Assembly: GCA_023386865.1 (NCBI GenBank) | Contig: JAEWIV010000085.1 | Span: 1-27,093, forward strand | Direction of reading: 5' to 3' | Length of the DNA: 27,093 nucleotides | From: Pseudomonadota bacterium | GTDB taxonomy: Bacteria > Pseudomonadota > Alphaproteobacteria > Reyranellales > Reyranellaceae | Part shown: one piece after another, positions 15,721 to 23,788 of the stretch | How the letters are laid out: each line of letters opens with the position of its first letter | Position numbering within the stretch: the stretch's first letter is position 1 | The notes under the pieces: generated by a model | The model's database searches: none | Told to the model about the DNA's origin: nothing | The model's input: the letters and a program-made list of their open reading frames with translations, nothing else | Translations under genes and position numbers: made by a program

Positions 15721-16932
15721 TCAACGCGCCTGCTGCAGGCGGCGCACGAACTCCGGCGTGGGATGGCCGTCGGCCGGCATGCCGAGCTGCTTCTGGTAGA
15801 GCCGAACCGCCGAGCGCGTCTTGGGGCCCAGAAGCCCGTCGACCTCGTCGGTGTAGAGCGTGAGTCGCGCCAGCCGGTTCTGCATGTCGATGACGGTGTC
15901 GCGCGACAGCGGCTCGTCGTCGGCCGGCGGCGCCTGCATGACCGGCGGGCCGCCCGCGATCTGCTGCGCCAGGATGGCGACCGACAGCGCATAGAGCGTC
16001 GAGCGGTTCCAGTTCATCACCGCCTTGAAATTGGGGTAGAGGATGAAGACGGGACCGCGATGGCCCGCCGGCAGGATGATCGACGACGGCTCGTCGGAGG
16101 CGGGCAGGGCCGCGTTGCCGGCGCGCTTGACGCCCATCCGTGCCCAGTCGCGCACCGGCTTCTCGATCGTGGTGTCGGCCTGGTCGAGCGGGAAGTTCTT
16201 CGGCAGGAAGACCTCCTCGGCAGGCGGCAGCGGCGGCTTCCAGCCGATGCCGCGCAGGAAGTTGGCTGCCGAGGCGAAGGCGTCGGGCAGGCTGTTCCAG
16301 AGATCGACGCGGCCATCGCCGGTGCGGTCGACACCCCATTTCATGAAGGTCGAGGGCATGAACTGCATGTTGCCCATGGCGCCGGCCCACGAGCCGCGCA
16401 TCTGCTCGCGCGTCATGTGGTTCATGGAAAGGATGCGCAGCGCCTGCACCGTCTCGTTGCCGAAGAAATCGCGGCGCTTGGTCATGCAGGCCAAGGTCGC
16501 CACCGAGCGCACGACCTGGAAGTCGCCCATGAAGCCGCCGTAGTTCGTCTCGATGCCCCAGAACGCCATGATGTACTGCGGCGGCACGCCATACTCGGCC
16601 TGCAGCTGGTCGAGCAGCGCGCGATGCTGCGCCATGCGCTGCTGGCCCTTGACGATGCGGTCGTTCGACACCGTGCTGCCGACATACTTGGAATAGGTCA
16701 GCGAGAATTCGGGTTGCCTGGAATCGAGGTCGACCACCTTCTGGTCGGGCGTCAGGTTGCGGAAGGCGCCGTCGGCGATGGCGGCCGACACGCCCTGGCG
16801 CATCGCCTCCGACTTGATGGTCTGAAGGCAGTCCCGGAAGTCGCCGCCCTGGGCGTGGGCCGGCGCCAGCGCCGGGCCGGAGAAGAAGGCCGTCGTTGCG
16901 GCGAGGATCGCTGTCGTGAGGAGGGGTTTCAT
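15721..16932 (-). CDS. Lytic murein transglycosylase, MltB type, with peptidoglycan-binding domain
   Basis: The enzyme cleaves peptidoglycan glycan strands to 1,6-anhydromuropeptides in the periplasm. A signal peptide ends near ALAPAHAQ (residue 28). The SLT domain contains AFWGIETNYGGFMG, with catalytic Glu128, then WAGAMGNMQFMPSTFMKWGVD and GDGRVDLWNSLPDAFASAANFL, the family-3 (MltB) pattern. Residues about 345-400 form a PG_binding_1 domain (MQNRLARLTLYTDEVDGLLG, then SAVRLYQKQLG). There is no lipobox, so it is probably soluble. An alternative GTG start lies nine bases upstream at 16941 with better-spaced G-rich sequence. It follows pmbA by 13 bases. Confidence 0.92.
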   Translation of the reverse strand: MKPLLTTAILAATTAFFSGPALAPAHAQGGDFRDCLQTIKSEAMRQGVSAAIADGAFRNLTPDQKVVDLDSRQPEFSLTYSKYVGSTVSNDRIVKGQQRMAQHRALLDQLQAEYGVPPQYIMAFWGIETNYGGFMGDFQVVRSVATLACMTKRRDFFGNETVQALRILSMNHMTREQMRGSWAGAMGNMQFMPSTFMKWGVDRTGDGRVDLWNSLPDAFASAANFLRGIGWKPPLPPAEEVFLPKNFPLDQADTTIEKPVRDWARMGVKRAGNAALPASDEPSSIILPAGHRGPVFILYPNFKAVMNWNRSTLYALSVAILAQQIAGGPPVMQAPPADDEPLSRDTVIDMQNRLARLTLYTDEVDGLLGPKTRSAVRLYQKQLGMPADGHPTPEFVRRLQQAR

Positions 16933-16945
16933 GCCCTCCACAATA

Positions 16946-18325
16946 TCACGCCCCCGCGACGGTCATCCCCTCGATTCGCACCGTCGGTGCATTGGTCGAG
17001 CTCTTGAACTGCAGGTCGTTGGCCGGAGTCATCTTGAGGAACATGTCCTTCAAGTTGCCGGCAACGGTGATGCCGCTTACCGGCCAGGCGAGCTTGCCGT
17101 TCTCGATCCAGAATCCCGAGGCGCCCCGGCTGTAGTCGCCGGTCACGCCGTTGACGCCGAAGCCGATCAGGTCGGTGATGTAGAGGCCGCTCTCGATGTC
17201 GGCCAGAAGCTCGTCGAACGAGAGCTTGCCCTTCTCAAGATAGAAGTTCGAGGTGGTGGGCGAGGGCGGGCCCGACGTTCCGCGCGCGGCATGGCCTGTC
17301 GGCTTGAGGTTGAGCTGGCGGGCGGCGGCAAGGTCGAGCAGCCAGGTCGTGAGCCGGCCGTCGTCGATCACGGCGTAGCGCTTGGTCGGCAGCCCCTCGG
17401 CGTCGAACGGCCGGCTGCCCAGGCCGCGCTTGCGATGCGGGTTGTCGAGGATGCGGATGCCGTCGGCGAAGATCTTTTCGCCCATCTTGTCCTTCAGGAA
17501 CGAGGTGCCGCGCGCCACGGCGCGGCCGTTGATGGCGCCCGCCAGATGGCCGATCAGCCCGCCCGAGACGCGCCGGTCGTAGACCACCGGCACGCGCGCG
17601 CTCTTGGCCTTGCGCGGATTGAGCCGGCGGACGGCGAACTTGCCGGCGTTGCGGCCGACCGTGGCCGGCTTCATCAGGTCTTCGAGGTGCACGGCGCTCG
17701 ACCATTCATAGTCGCGCTCCATGGCGGTGCCCTCGCCGCCCAGCACCGCGCAGGAGAGCGAATAGCCGCTGCGCCGATAGCCGCCGGAAAAGCCGTTGCT
17801 GGCCGCCAGCATCACCGAGGTCCGCCCCCAGCTCGCCTCGGCGCCCTCGGAGTTGGTGACGCCCTTGACGGCGCGCGCCGCATCCTCCGCTTCCGCCGCC
17901 ATGGCGAGCAGCGCGCGGGCCGAGGGCCGGCTCCTGTCGTTCAGGTCGAGATCGGGCCAGCTTTGCGCCAGCAACTCTTCCGGTGCGATGCCGCACACCG
18001 GGTCCTCCGGCACGGCGCGCGCCATGTCGACGGCGCGGCCGGCCAGCGCGCGCAGCGCGGCCGGCGCGAAGTCGGTCGACGAGACGAAGGCCTGGCGCTG
18101 CCCTACGAACACGCGCAATCCGAGGTCGCGGCCTTCGCTGCTCTCGAGCTTCTCGCGCTTGCCCATGCGCTGGGCGACGGAGATGGACTCGCCGTTGACG
18201 TAGAGCGCGTCGGCGGAATCCGCGCCGGCGGCCTTCGCCCATTTCAAGAGGTCGGCGAGCAGGTCGGCGTCCGGCGCGGTCGCCGGGCTCTTCTTGCGGG
18301 GGGCGGTCTTTTTCGCTTGGGCCAT
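16946..18325 (-). CDS. pmbA: PmbA/TldE-family protein (TldD partner)
   Basis: PmbA (TldE) pairs with the metalloprotease TldD and acts on modified peptides and on antitoxin CcdA in E. coli. The 459-residue product has the family order: an N-terminal alpha/beta domain with LGLRVFVGQRQAFVSSTDF, a middle region VPVVYDRRVSGGLIGHLAGAI, and C-terminal TSNFYLEKG and GVNGVTGDYSRGASGFWIENG. As expected for TldE it has no HExxxH zinc motif. The start at 18325 gives a Lys-rich tail MAQAKKTAPRKK. tldD is not in the window. The transglycosylase gene follows 13 bases later. Confidence 0.9.
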   Translation of the reverse strand: MAQAKKTAPRKKSPATAPDADLLADLLKWAKAAGADSADALYVNGESISVAQRMGKREKLESSEGRDLGLRVFVGQRQAFVSSTDFAPAALRALAGRAVDMARAVPEDPVCGIAPEELLAQSWPDLDLNDRSRPSARALLAMAAEAEDAARAVKGVTNSEGAEASWGRTSVMLAASNGFSGGYRRSGYSLSCAVLGGEGTAMERDYEWSSAVHLEDLMKPATVGRNAGKFAVRRLNPRKAKSARVPVVYDRRVSGGLIGHLAGAINGRAVARGTSFLKDKMGEKIFADGIRILDNPHRKRGLGSRPFDAEGLPTKRYAVIDDGRLTTWLLDLAAARQLNLKPTGHAARGTSGPPSPTTSNFYLEKGKLSFDELLADIESGLYITDLIGFGVNGVTGDYSRGASGFWIENGKLAWPVSGITVAGNLKDMFLKMTPANDLQFKSSTNAPTVRIEGMTVAGA

Positions 18326-18374
18326 GACCGCCCTTCTACGCGCTAAACAGCCACGTCGTCGAGACCGACCGACC

Positions 18375-18623
18375 TCACCTAGCGTAGGCGATGCCCGCCT
18401 TGGTTTCCGCGATCGCAGAGTCGACGAATCCGATCGCGCGCTCGCGATGGCCGCCCTTGTTGGCCTGGCTCTTGACCAGGCTGGCGCGCGCCGCCTGCAA
18501 CGAACCCAGTGCTTCCTGCATGTTGGGCTGGGCGGCCGTCGCGATGCAGGCACCGGCGATCACCCCGATGGCGATGCCGGCGAGCAGGACTGCGGTCGGC
18601 GACTTGAAGAGCGGGCGAAGCAT
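18375..18623 (-). CDS. Small exported NKGGHR-motif protein, copy 1
   Basis: The 82-residue product has an N-terminal hydrophobic helix (about 11-30, AVLLAGIAIGVIAGACIATA) acting as signal peptide or anchor. The rest is helical and reads QPNMQEALGSLQAARASLV, then NKGGHRERAIGFVDSAI and ETKAGIAY. The motif (N/D)KGGHR followed by an A-hx-(V)-A-I-E-(AGI) pattern marks a small family I have seen in alphaproteobacteria and other proteobacteria, with no function known to me. GAGGA seven bases before the ATG supports the start. A paralogue lies 38 bases upstream. Confidence 0.75.
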   Translation of the reverse strand: MLRPLFKSPTAVLLAGIAIGVIAGACIATAAQPNMQEALGSLQAARASLVKSQANKGGHRERAIGFVDSAIAETKAGIAYAR

Positions 18624-18661
18624 GGGAACGGTCCTCGGGAGTTGGGCGTGGAAAGGCTGGG

Positions 18662-18904
18662 TCAGTTGCCGGCGTAGCTGATGCCGGCCTCGGTTTCGGA
18701 GATCGCGGCATTGACGAAGTTGATGGCGCGCTCGCGATGGCCGCCTTTGTTGGGCCGGGACTGGATCAGCTCGGCCTTCGCCGTCTGGAGCGAGCTCAGC
18801 GCCGCCTGCATGTTGGGCTGATTGGCCCCCGCAGTGCAGGCCACGGCCAGGCCGCCGATGATCGCGCCGGCGAGCAGATAAACGGCGGGAGCGAGACGAT
18901 GCAT
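18662..18904 (-). CDS. Small exported NKGGHR-motif protein, copy 2
   Basis: The 80-residue product is a tandem paralogue of the neighbour at 18375. An N-terminal hydrophobic stretch (about 5-27) is followed by QPNMQAALSSLQTAKAELI, NKGGHRERAINFVNAAI and ETEAGISYAG. Conservation is strong after QPNMQ and weak in the hydrophobic segment. GGAGG five bases before the ATG supports the start. The Cys in LAVACTAG could be a lipobox-like site (AVAC), which would make it a lipoprotein; copy 1 has AGAC at the same place. Function is unknown. Confidence 0.75.
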   Translation of the reverse strand: MHRLAPAVYLLAGAIIGGLAVACTAGANQPNMQAALSSLQTAKAELIQSRPNKGGHRERAINFVNAAISETEAGISYAGN

Positions 18905-18923
18905 GCAAACCTCCAGACAAGCG

Positions 18924-18954
18924 AAGAGCGGACGGGAAGTTCCCGTCCGCTCTT
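18924..18954 (-). terminator. Fifteen-pair hairpin downstream of leuA
   Basis: AAGAGCGGACGGGAA (18924-18938) and its exact reverse complement (18940-18954) are separated by one base. It lies 32 bases after the leuA stop and 19 bases before the start of the next gene. The downstream tail on the minus strand is only CGCTTGT, so it is a strong hairpin with a weak U-tract; termination of leuA is the likely role. Confidence 0.6.
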
Positions 18955-18986
18955 ATCGTAGAGCCGACCGTGTTGGCGCGGTATCG

Positions 18987-20681
18987 CTATTTGGCGGCGA
19001 CCGATCGATTCGCTGCCGACGTCACGGCCTTCAACGACGCGGTGACGATGTTGGAGTCCATGCCGACGCCCCACAGCACGCGGCCGTCGGTCGTTTCGGC
19101 TTCGATGAAGCTCACGGCCTGGGCGTCCGAGCCGGCGCCGGTGGCGTGCTGGTGATAGTCGCGAACCCTGATGCCGACGCCGCAGTTCTTGCCCAGCGCA
19201 TCGACGTAGCCCGCGATGGGACCGTTGCCGCGGCCGCTGATCTTGCGTTCCTGTCCGTTGAACTTCACCTGGGCATCGAGAAGACGCACGTCGGGATGGC
19301 CGGGCTCGGGCACCGTGGTGTGGCTCACGAAGTCGACCGGGGTGCGGTTCTCGAGGTACTCCTTGCGGAAGGTGTCCCAGATCAGCGCCGGCTGGATCTC
19401 CTTGCCCGTCTCGTCGGCGATCTGCTGGATCACCTTGGAGAACTCGACCTGGAGGAGGCGCGGCATGTCGATGCCGTAGTCGGTCTTCAGGATGTAGGCG
19501 ATGCCGCCTTTGCCCGATTGGCTGTTGATGCGGATGATCGCCTCGTAGCTGCGGCCGAGATCGGCCGGGGCGATCGGCAGATAGGGCACTTCCCAGACCT
19601 TGCTGTTCTGGGTCTGCAGCGCCTTGAACCCCTTGTTGATCGCGTCCTGGTGCGAGCCCGAGAAGGCGGTGAACACCAGGTCGCCGCCGTAGGGATGGCG
19701 CGGATGGACGGGCAGCTGGTTGCAGTACTCGACGGTCTGGCGGATCTCGTTGATGTTCGAGTAGTCGATCTCGGGATCGACGCCCTGGGTGAACATGTTG
19801 AGGCCCAAGGTCACCAGGTCGACGTTGCCGGTGCGCTCGCCGTTTCCGAACAGGCAGCCCTCGATGCGGTCGGCGCCCGCCATGTAGCCGAGCTCGGCCG
19901 CCGCCACGCCGGTGCCGCGGTCGTTGTGCGGATGCAGGCTCAGGATCATCGCGTCGCGGTACTTGAAGTTGCGATGGCACCATTCGATCTGGTCGGCATA
20001 GACATTGGCCGAGGCCATCTCGACCGTCGCCGGCAGATTGATGATGATCTTCTTCTGCGGCGTCGGCTGGTAGACGTCACAGACCGCCGCGCAGATGTCG
20101 CGCGCGAACTCGAGCTCGGTGCCGGTGAAGCTCTCGGGCGAGTATTCGTAGACCCATTCGGTGCCGGGGTCGGCGTCGGCGAGCTGCTTGACGAGCTTGG
20201 CGCCCGACACGGCGATGTCGATGATGCCGCTATAGTCCATGCCGAACACGACGCGGCGCTGCAGGGTCGAGGTCGAGTTGTAGAGATGGACGATGACGCG
20301 CTTGGCGCCGCGGCAGGCCTCGAAGGTGCGCTCGATCAGCTCGGGTCGGCTCTGCGTCAGCACCTGGATGGTGACGTCGTCGGGGATCATCTTGTGCTCG
20401 ATCAGCTCGCGCACGAAGTCGAAGTCGGTCTCCGACGCCGCCGGGAAGCCGACCTCGATCTCCTTGAACCCCATCTGGCAGAGCAGCTTGAACATGCGCG
20501 TCTTGCGATCGGAATCCATCGGCTCGATCAGCGCCTGGTTGCCGTCCCTGAGGTCGACCGCGCACCAGATCGGCGCCTTGGTGATGACCTTGGACGGCCA
20601 TTGTCGGTTGGGCAGCTCGATGGGCTTGAAGGGAACGTACTTCTCGCCCGCGGTCGGCATCATGGGTTTCTGGGGTGACAT
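18987..20681 (-). CDS. leuA: 2-isopropylmalate synthase, long form
   Basis: LeuA condenses acetyl-CoA with 2-oxoisovalerate, the first step of leucine synthesis. The 564-residue product is of the long LeuA type known from actinobacteria and some proteobacteria. The catalytic start of the TIM barrel is VDLRDGNQALIEPM (Arg45, Asp46), EVGFPAASETDFDF follows, and the metal site is SLHPHNDRGTG. A C-terminal regulatory domain (after about 440) ends with a predicted leucine-binding fold containing GNGPIAGYVDAL. GGAGTC seven bases before the ATG at 20681 supports the start. Upstream lies a leucine-rich leader peptide, so attenuation by leucine supply is likely in addition to feedback inhibition. Confidence 0.96.
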   Translation of the reverse strand: MSPQKPMMPTAGEKYVPFKPIELPNRQWPSKVITKAPIWCAVDLRDGNQALIEPMDSDRKTRMFKLLCQMGFKEIEVGFPAASETDFDFVRELIEHKMIPDDVTIQVLTQSRPELIERTFEACRGAKRVIVHLYNSTSTLQRRVVFGMDYSGIIDIAVSGAKLVKQLADADPGTEWVYEYSPESFTGTELEFARDICAAVCDVYQPTPQKKIIINLPATVEMASANVYADQIEWCHRNFKYRDAMILSLHPHNDRGTGVAAAELGYMAGADRIEGCLFGNGERTGNVDLVTLGLNMFTQGVDPEIDYSNINEIRQTVEYCNQLPVHPRHPYGGDLVFTAFSGSHQDAINKGFKALQTQNSKVWEVPYLPIAPADLGRSYEAIIRINSQSGKGGIAYILKTDYGIDMPRLLQVEFSKVIQQIADETGKEIQPALIWDTFRKEYLENRTPVDFVSHTTVPEPGHPDVRLLDAQVKFNGQERKISGRGNGPIAGYVDALGKNCGVGIRVRDYHQHATGAGSDAQAVSFIEAETTDGRVLWGVGMDSNIVTASLKAVTSAANRSVAAK

Positions 20682-20793
20682 CGATTGACTCCTCGCGCCG
20701 CGCACGGCCAAACGGCTCATCTGGCGAACACTGCTAAATGCAAACGGAGAGGGTGGCGGCGACTGGTTTGGTTGAACGAGACGAACGACGAGC

Positions 20794-20823
20794 GATCCGC
20801 AGGGCCCGCAAGGGCGGCGGATC
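20794..20823 (-). promoter_or_regulatory. Hairpin directly after the leuA leader peptide
   Basis: On the minus strand GATCCGC (20823-20817) pairs with GCGGATC (20800-20794), enclosing an inner GCCC-TTGC-GGGC stem. The 5' arm begins inside the leader stop codon. Downstream CGTCGTTCGT (20790-20781) can pair with leader codons 3-6 (20849-20840) with one mismatch, an alternative structure. No clean U-tract follows the hairpin, so the mode of control is uncertain. Confidence 0.45.
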
Positions 20824-20857
20824 AGCCAATAAGTCGAAGCGTCGTCAGTCGCAGCAT
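20822..20857 (-). CDS. Leucine-rich leader peptide of leuA
   Basis: The frame encodes MLRLTTLRLIG and stops with TGA. Four of 11 residues are Leu (CTG, CTG, CTT, CTT) and two Arg codons are CGA. It is located 140 bases upstream of leuA in the same direction. A -10-like TATTGT ends seven bases before the ATG, so the transcript probably begins at or near the start codon and translation is leaderless. Such leaders upstream of amino-acid operons are established attenuator components; this one was read by eye. Confidence 0.6.
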   Translation of the reverse strand: MLRLTTLRLIG

Positions 20858-20864
20858 GGGCGCC

Positions 20865-20892
20865 ACAATAGGGCGCAATTGGCAGGAGTCAA
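20865..20892 (-). promoter_or_regulatory. Sigma-70-like promoter of the leuA leader
   Basis: TTGACT (20892-20887) and TATTGT (20870-20865) are separated by 16 bases. The -10 ends seven bases before the leader ATG at 20857. This is the best promoter match in the intergenic region. Confidence 0.55.
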
Positions 20893-20893
20893 C

Positions 20894-20909
20894 GGGGTCG
20901 AACGACCCC
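20894..20909. repeat. Palindrome abutting the leuA -35 element
   Basis: GGGGTCG and CGACCCC form a perfect palindrome around AA, ending one base from the -35 hexamer of the leuA leader promoter. It could be an operator or part of an intergenic repeat. Confidence 0.4.
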
Positions 20910-20925
20910 TTTCGAACCCCGAAGG

Positions 20926-20959
20926 CATGCTCCTCTCCCCTGCCGGGAAGAGGAGCATG
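20926..20959. repeat. Strong hairpin between leuA and the small exported gene
   Basis: CATGCTCCTCT (20926-20936) and AGAGGAGCATG (20949-20959) pair perfectly around a 12-base loop that has a further CCC/GGG stem. It lies 29 bases after the stop of the gene at 20988 on the minus strand. No U-tract follows. It may terminate that gene or be a dispersed intergenic palindrome. The rest of the 305-base gap (20682-20987) holds the leuA leader. Confidence 0.5.
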
Positions 20960-20987
20960 AGCTATAGGGGGCCGCTTGTGCCCGGCC

Positions 20988-21284
20988 TCAGCGCGGGAAG
21001 CTGAAGTTGAAATTCACGCTCGGGTCCTGATAGCCGCCGCCGCCATAGCCATAGGCCGGCGCCATGGGTGCCACGTACACCGGCCGGGCCGGCGCGACGT
21101 AGACCGGGCGTTCGACGATCACGCGCGACGGCGGACCGTAGCCGCGCGAGTGCTTCCAGTGGTGCTTGTGCTCCCAGCGATCCCACTTGTCCCATCGATC
21201 ATGGGCGTTGGCACCGGTGGCGACGAGCAAGCTGGACCCGGCGATCGCGGCGGCCAGAATGGTCTTCATCGCAACTCCACGCAT
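20988..21284 (-). CDS. Small exported protein with PVYVAP repeats (PXPV-like)
   Basis: The 98-residue product has a signal peptide (MKTILAAAIAGSSLLVATGANA after a short MRGVA lead). The mature part starts with a charged aromatic stretch (HDRWDKWDRWEHKHHWKH) and continues with two RPVYVAP repeats and a Gly/Tyr-rich tail. Proteins with PxPV repeats of this kind are known in proteobacteria but have no assigned function; the His/Trp-rich part might bind metal. AGGAGG five bases upstream favours the ATG at 21284; the ATG at 21269 is the alternative. It is divergent from the CoA-transferase gene. Confidence 0.75.
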   Translation of the reverse strand: MRGVAMKTILAAAIAGSSLLVATGANAHDRWDKWDRWEHKHHWKHSRGYGPPSRVIVERPVYVAPARPVYVAPMAPAYGYGGGGYQDPSVNFNFSFPR

Positions 21285-21448
21285 CACAGCCTCCTGTTTG
21301 GCCGGGGTGACGCTGGTGCGTCTCCCGATGCAAAGAGGTACGTGGGGATGGACGAAGACATCCATTCTGCAGGGCGTGACCGATCTGTGGCCGGCCCCAG
21401 GTCTGTGTGCTAGTCGAATGATACCATTGGAAGAAAGAGGAAAAGTAA

Positions 21449-22642
21449 ATGGCGGGTCCGTTGGCCGGCGTTCGGATTCTCGATTGCACGACGGTCGTGC
21501 TGGGGCCATGGGCGGCGCAGCAGCTGGGCGATCTGGGCGCCGACGTGGTGAAAATCGAGCCGCCCGAAGGCGACACCACGCGCCAGCTCGGGCCGGCGCG
21601 CAATGCCGGCATGGCGGCCTTCTATCTGGGCTGCAATCGCTCCAAGCGCTCGATCGTCCTCGACCTCAAGCAGGAAGCCGGCCGCAACGCGCTGTTCAAG
21701 CTCGCCGAGACCGCCGACGTGCTGATGCACAACTATCGGCCCGAGCCCGCCAAGCGTCTGGGCGTCGAATACGAGGCCTTCGAAAAGATCAATCCGCGAC
21801 TGGTCTATCTCGCGACCTATGGCTATCGCGCCGCGGGTCCGATGGGCCCCAAGGCGGCGTACGACGACATCATCCAGGCGGGCTCGGGACTGGCCGCCCT
21901 GCAGACCGTCGTGGCGGGGCAGCCGCGCTTCCTGCCGACCATCGTTGCCGACAAGACCAGCTCCAACGGCGTGGTCTCGGCCTTGCTCGCCGCCCTGTTC
22001 GCGCGCGAGCGCACGGGCAAGGGCCAGGCGGTCGAGGTGCCGATGTACGAAACGCTGGTTTCGTTCGTGATGGTCGAGCACCTCTACGGCGAAACCTTCC
22101 GGCCGGCGCTCGAGACGGCGGGCTACAAGCGCGTGCTGAACAAGGAGCGGCGGCCCTATCCCTCGAAGGACGGCTATTTCGCCCTGCTGCCCTATACCGA
22201 CGGGCACTGGAAGGAATTCTGCGGCCTGATCGGCCGGGCCGAGCTTGCGAGCGATCCGCGCTTCACCACGCTCGCCAACCGCCTGAAGAACGTCGAGCAC
22301 TACTACGCGACGTTGGCCGAGATCTGCGCCACCCGCACCAACGCCGAATGGGTCGAACTGCTCAAGACCTCGAACGTGCCGCACGGGCCGGTCAACACGC
22401 TCGACGACCTGTTCGTCGATCCGCAGCTGCTGGCGACCGGCTTCTGGAAGGAGGTCGAGCATCCGACCGAGGGCAGGTTGCGCATGCCCGACATCCCGCC
22501 GCGCTTCAGCAAGACCAAGCCCGAGGTGACGCGGCTGCAGCCACGGCTCGGCGAGCACAGCGTCGAGATCCTGCGCGAGGCCGGCTTCACCGCCGCCGAG
22601 ATCGACGCGATGTTGAAATCGGGGGCCACCAAGACGGCCTAG
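21449..22642 (+). CDS. Class III CoA-transferase (CaiB/BaiF family)
   Basis: The enzyme moves CoA between carboxylic acids in the cytoplasm. The 397-residue product has the family start PLAGVRILDCTTVVLGPWAAQQLGDLGADVVKIEPP and the catalytic aspartate region AYDDIIQAGSG (probably Asp139). It also has VDKTS-like VADKTSSNGVVSALLAALFARE and the C-terminal GPVNTLDDLFVDPQ. AGAGG before the ATG supports the start. The gene for a tripartite tricarboxylate receptor follows after 16 bases, a common pairing that suggests uptake and CoA activation of the same acid. Its last ten codons recur as a fragment at 23697. Confidence 0.9.
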   Translation: MAGPLAGVRILDCTTVVLGPWAAQQLGDLGADVVKIEPPEGDTTRQLGPARNAGMAAFYLGCNRSKRSIVLDLKQEAGRNALFKLAETADVLMHNYRPEPAKRLGVEYEAFEKINPRLVYLATYGYRAAGPMGPKAAYDDIIQAGSGLAALQTVVAGQPRFLPTIVADKTSSNGVVSALLAALFARERTGKGQAVEVPMYETLVSFVMVEHLYGETFRPALETAGYKRVLNKERRPYPSKDGYFALLPYTDGHWKEFCGLIGRAELASDPRFTTLANRLKNVEHYYATLAEICATRTNAEWVELLKTSNVPHGPVNTLDDLFVDPQLLATGFWKEVEHPTEGRLRMPDIPPRFSKTKPEVTRLQPRLGEHSVEILREAGFTAAEIDAMLKSGATKTA

Positions 22643-22658
22643 AAATCCGGGGGCAAAG

Positions 22659-23645
22659 ATGGTCGTTCGTCCAACGCGTCGCGATGTGTTGCGTTACGGT
22701 TCGGCCGCTGCACTGGCCGCTCTTCCGGCGCCTGCCATTGCCCAGGCCTGGCCGAACAAGCCGATCAAGATCATCGTCACCTATCCGGCCGGCGGGCTTA
22801 CCGACGTCTTTGCCCGCGCCTATGGCGAGTACGTCAGCCAGAAGGTCGGCCAGCCGGTCGTGGTCGAGAACAAGACGGGGGCAGCGGGCGCGATAGGCGC
22901 CGAGATGGTGAAGGCCTCGGCCCCCGACGGCTACACGCTGATGTTCACCAACTCGACGACGATGGTCCAGAACAAGGTGCTGTTCCGCAAGCTGCCGTAC
23001 GATCCCGACAAGGACTTCGCGCTGGTCGCCTGGTTCAACACCGGCCACCTGCCGACCATCATCAACAAGGACGTGCCGGCCAGGACGATTCCGGAGTTCG
23101 CCGTCTGGGCGCGCGACCGCAAGGTATCGCTCGCCACCTACGGCACCGGCTCCTACGCCCATGTCGTGGCCGAGACCCTCAACCGTCATTACGGCCTCAA
23201 GATGGAAGCGGTGCACTATCGCGGCGAGGCGTTGATGTGGCAGGACGTGGCGTCCGGCGCCGTCCAGGGCGCGAGCGGCAGCTACGCCTCGGCGAGCGCG
23301 GTGCTGCAGTCGGGCGCCGGCCGGCCGATCGCGGTGCCGACGATGGAGCGCATGAGGAAGCTGCCCGACGTGCCGACCTTCTACGAACAGGGCCTGACCG
23401 AGAAGGCCTTCCAGGTGCGCGGCTGGGTCGGCTGCTGCGCGCCGGCCGGCACGCCGGACGAGATCGTGCAGAAACTCTCCGACCTGATGGTCGAAGGCGG
23501 CAAGACCGAACGAATCCAGAAGATCATCGACACGTTCGGCATCGACGAGGCGGCGCGCGACCGCGCGTTCTTCAGGAAGATCCTCGACGAGGAAGGCCCG
23601 GTCGTCCTCGAGGTGGTGAAGAGCCTGAACATCGAGCCGCAATAG
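22659..23645 (+). CDS. Tripartite tricarboxylate (TctC/Bug) substrate-binding protein, copy 1
   Basis: This is a periplasmic solute receptor of 328 residues. The N-terminus TRRDVLRYGSAAALAALPAPAIAQA resembles a Tat signal peptide with paired arginines. The mature protein begins WPNKPIKIIVTYPAGGLTD, with the Bug-family carboxylate-binding loop, and has VENKTGAAGAIGAEMV and APDGYTLM. No TctA/TctB membrane genes are adjacent, as is usual for the many orphan Bug receptors of alpha- and betaproteobacteria. It probably lies in one transcript with the CoA-transferase. The ligand is unknown. Confidence 0.9.
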   Translation: MVVRPTRRDVLRYGSAAALAALPAPAIAQAWPNKPIKIIVTYPAGGLTDVFARAYGEYVSQKVGQPVVVENKTGAAGAIGAEMVKASAPDGYTLMFTNSTTMVQNKVLFRKLPYDPDKDFALVAWFNTGHLPTIINKDVPARTIPEFAVWARDRKVSLATYGTGSYAHVVAETLNRHYGLKMEAVHYRGEALMWQDVASGAVQGASGSYASASAVLQSGAGRPIAVPTMERMRKLPDVPTFYEQGLTEKAFQVRGWVGCCAPAGTPDEIVQKLSDLMVEGGKTERIQKIIDTFGIDEAARDRAFFRKILDEEGPVVLEVVKSLNIEPQ

Positions 23646-23684
23646 CCGCCATCGAACCGCCTTCGAGCCGCCTTTACCTGCACC

Positions 23685-23729
23685 GGATTCGCAGCCATGC
23701 TGAAGGCTGGCGCGAACAAGACGGCCAAG
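23685..23729 (+). pseudogene. Remnant of a CoA-transferase C-terminus
   Basis: From the ATG at 23697 the frame reads MLKAGANKTA, against MLKSGATKTA at the end of the CoA-transferase upstream (8 of 10 residues, 23 of 30 bases). The preceding codons give GFAA, like the GFTAAEIDA before it. In the first unit the receptor gene starts 16 bases after this peptide. Here 31 codons can be read to a TGA that overlaps the next ATG. It looks like what is left of a second CoA-transferase gene. Confidence 0.55.
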
Positions 23730-23788
23730 ACCACAAGACGGCCAAGACCGTCGTCGACCAACAAAGCCGCGCCGCAGGGAGGACGTTC

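Noticed and set aside
18903..20678. 591-codon plus-strand frame opposite leuA
   Set aside because: Its translation is His/Asp/Val-rich antisense of LeuA with no recognisable domain.
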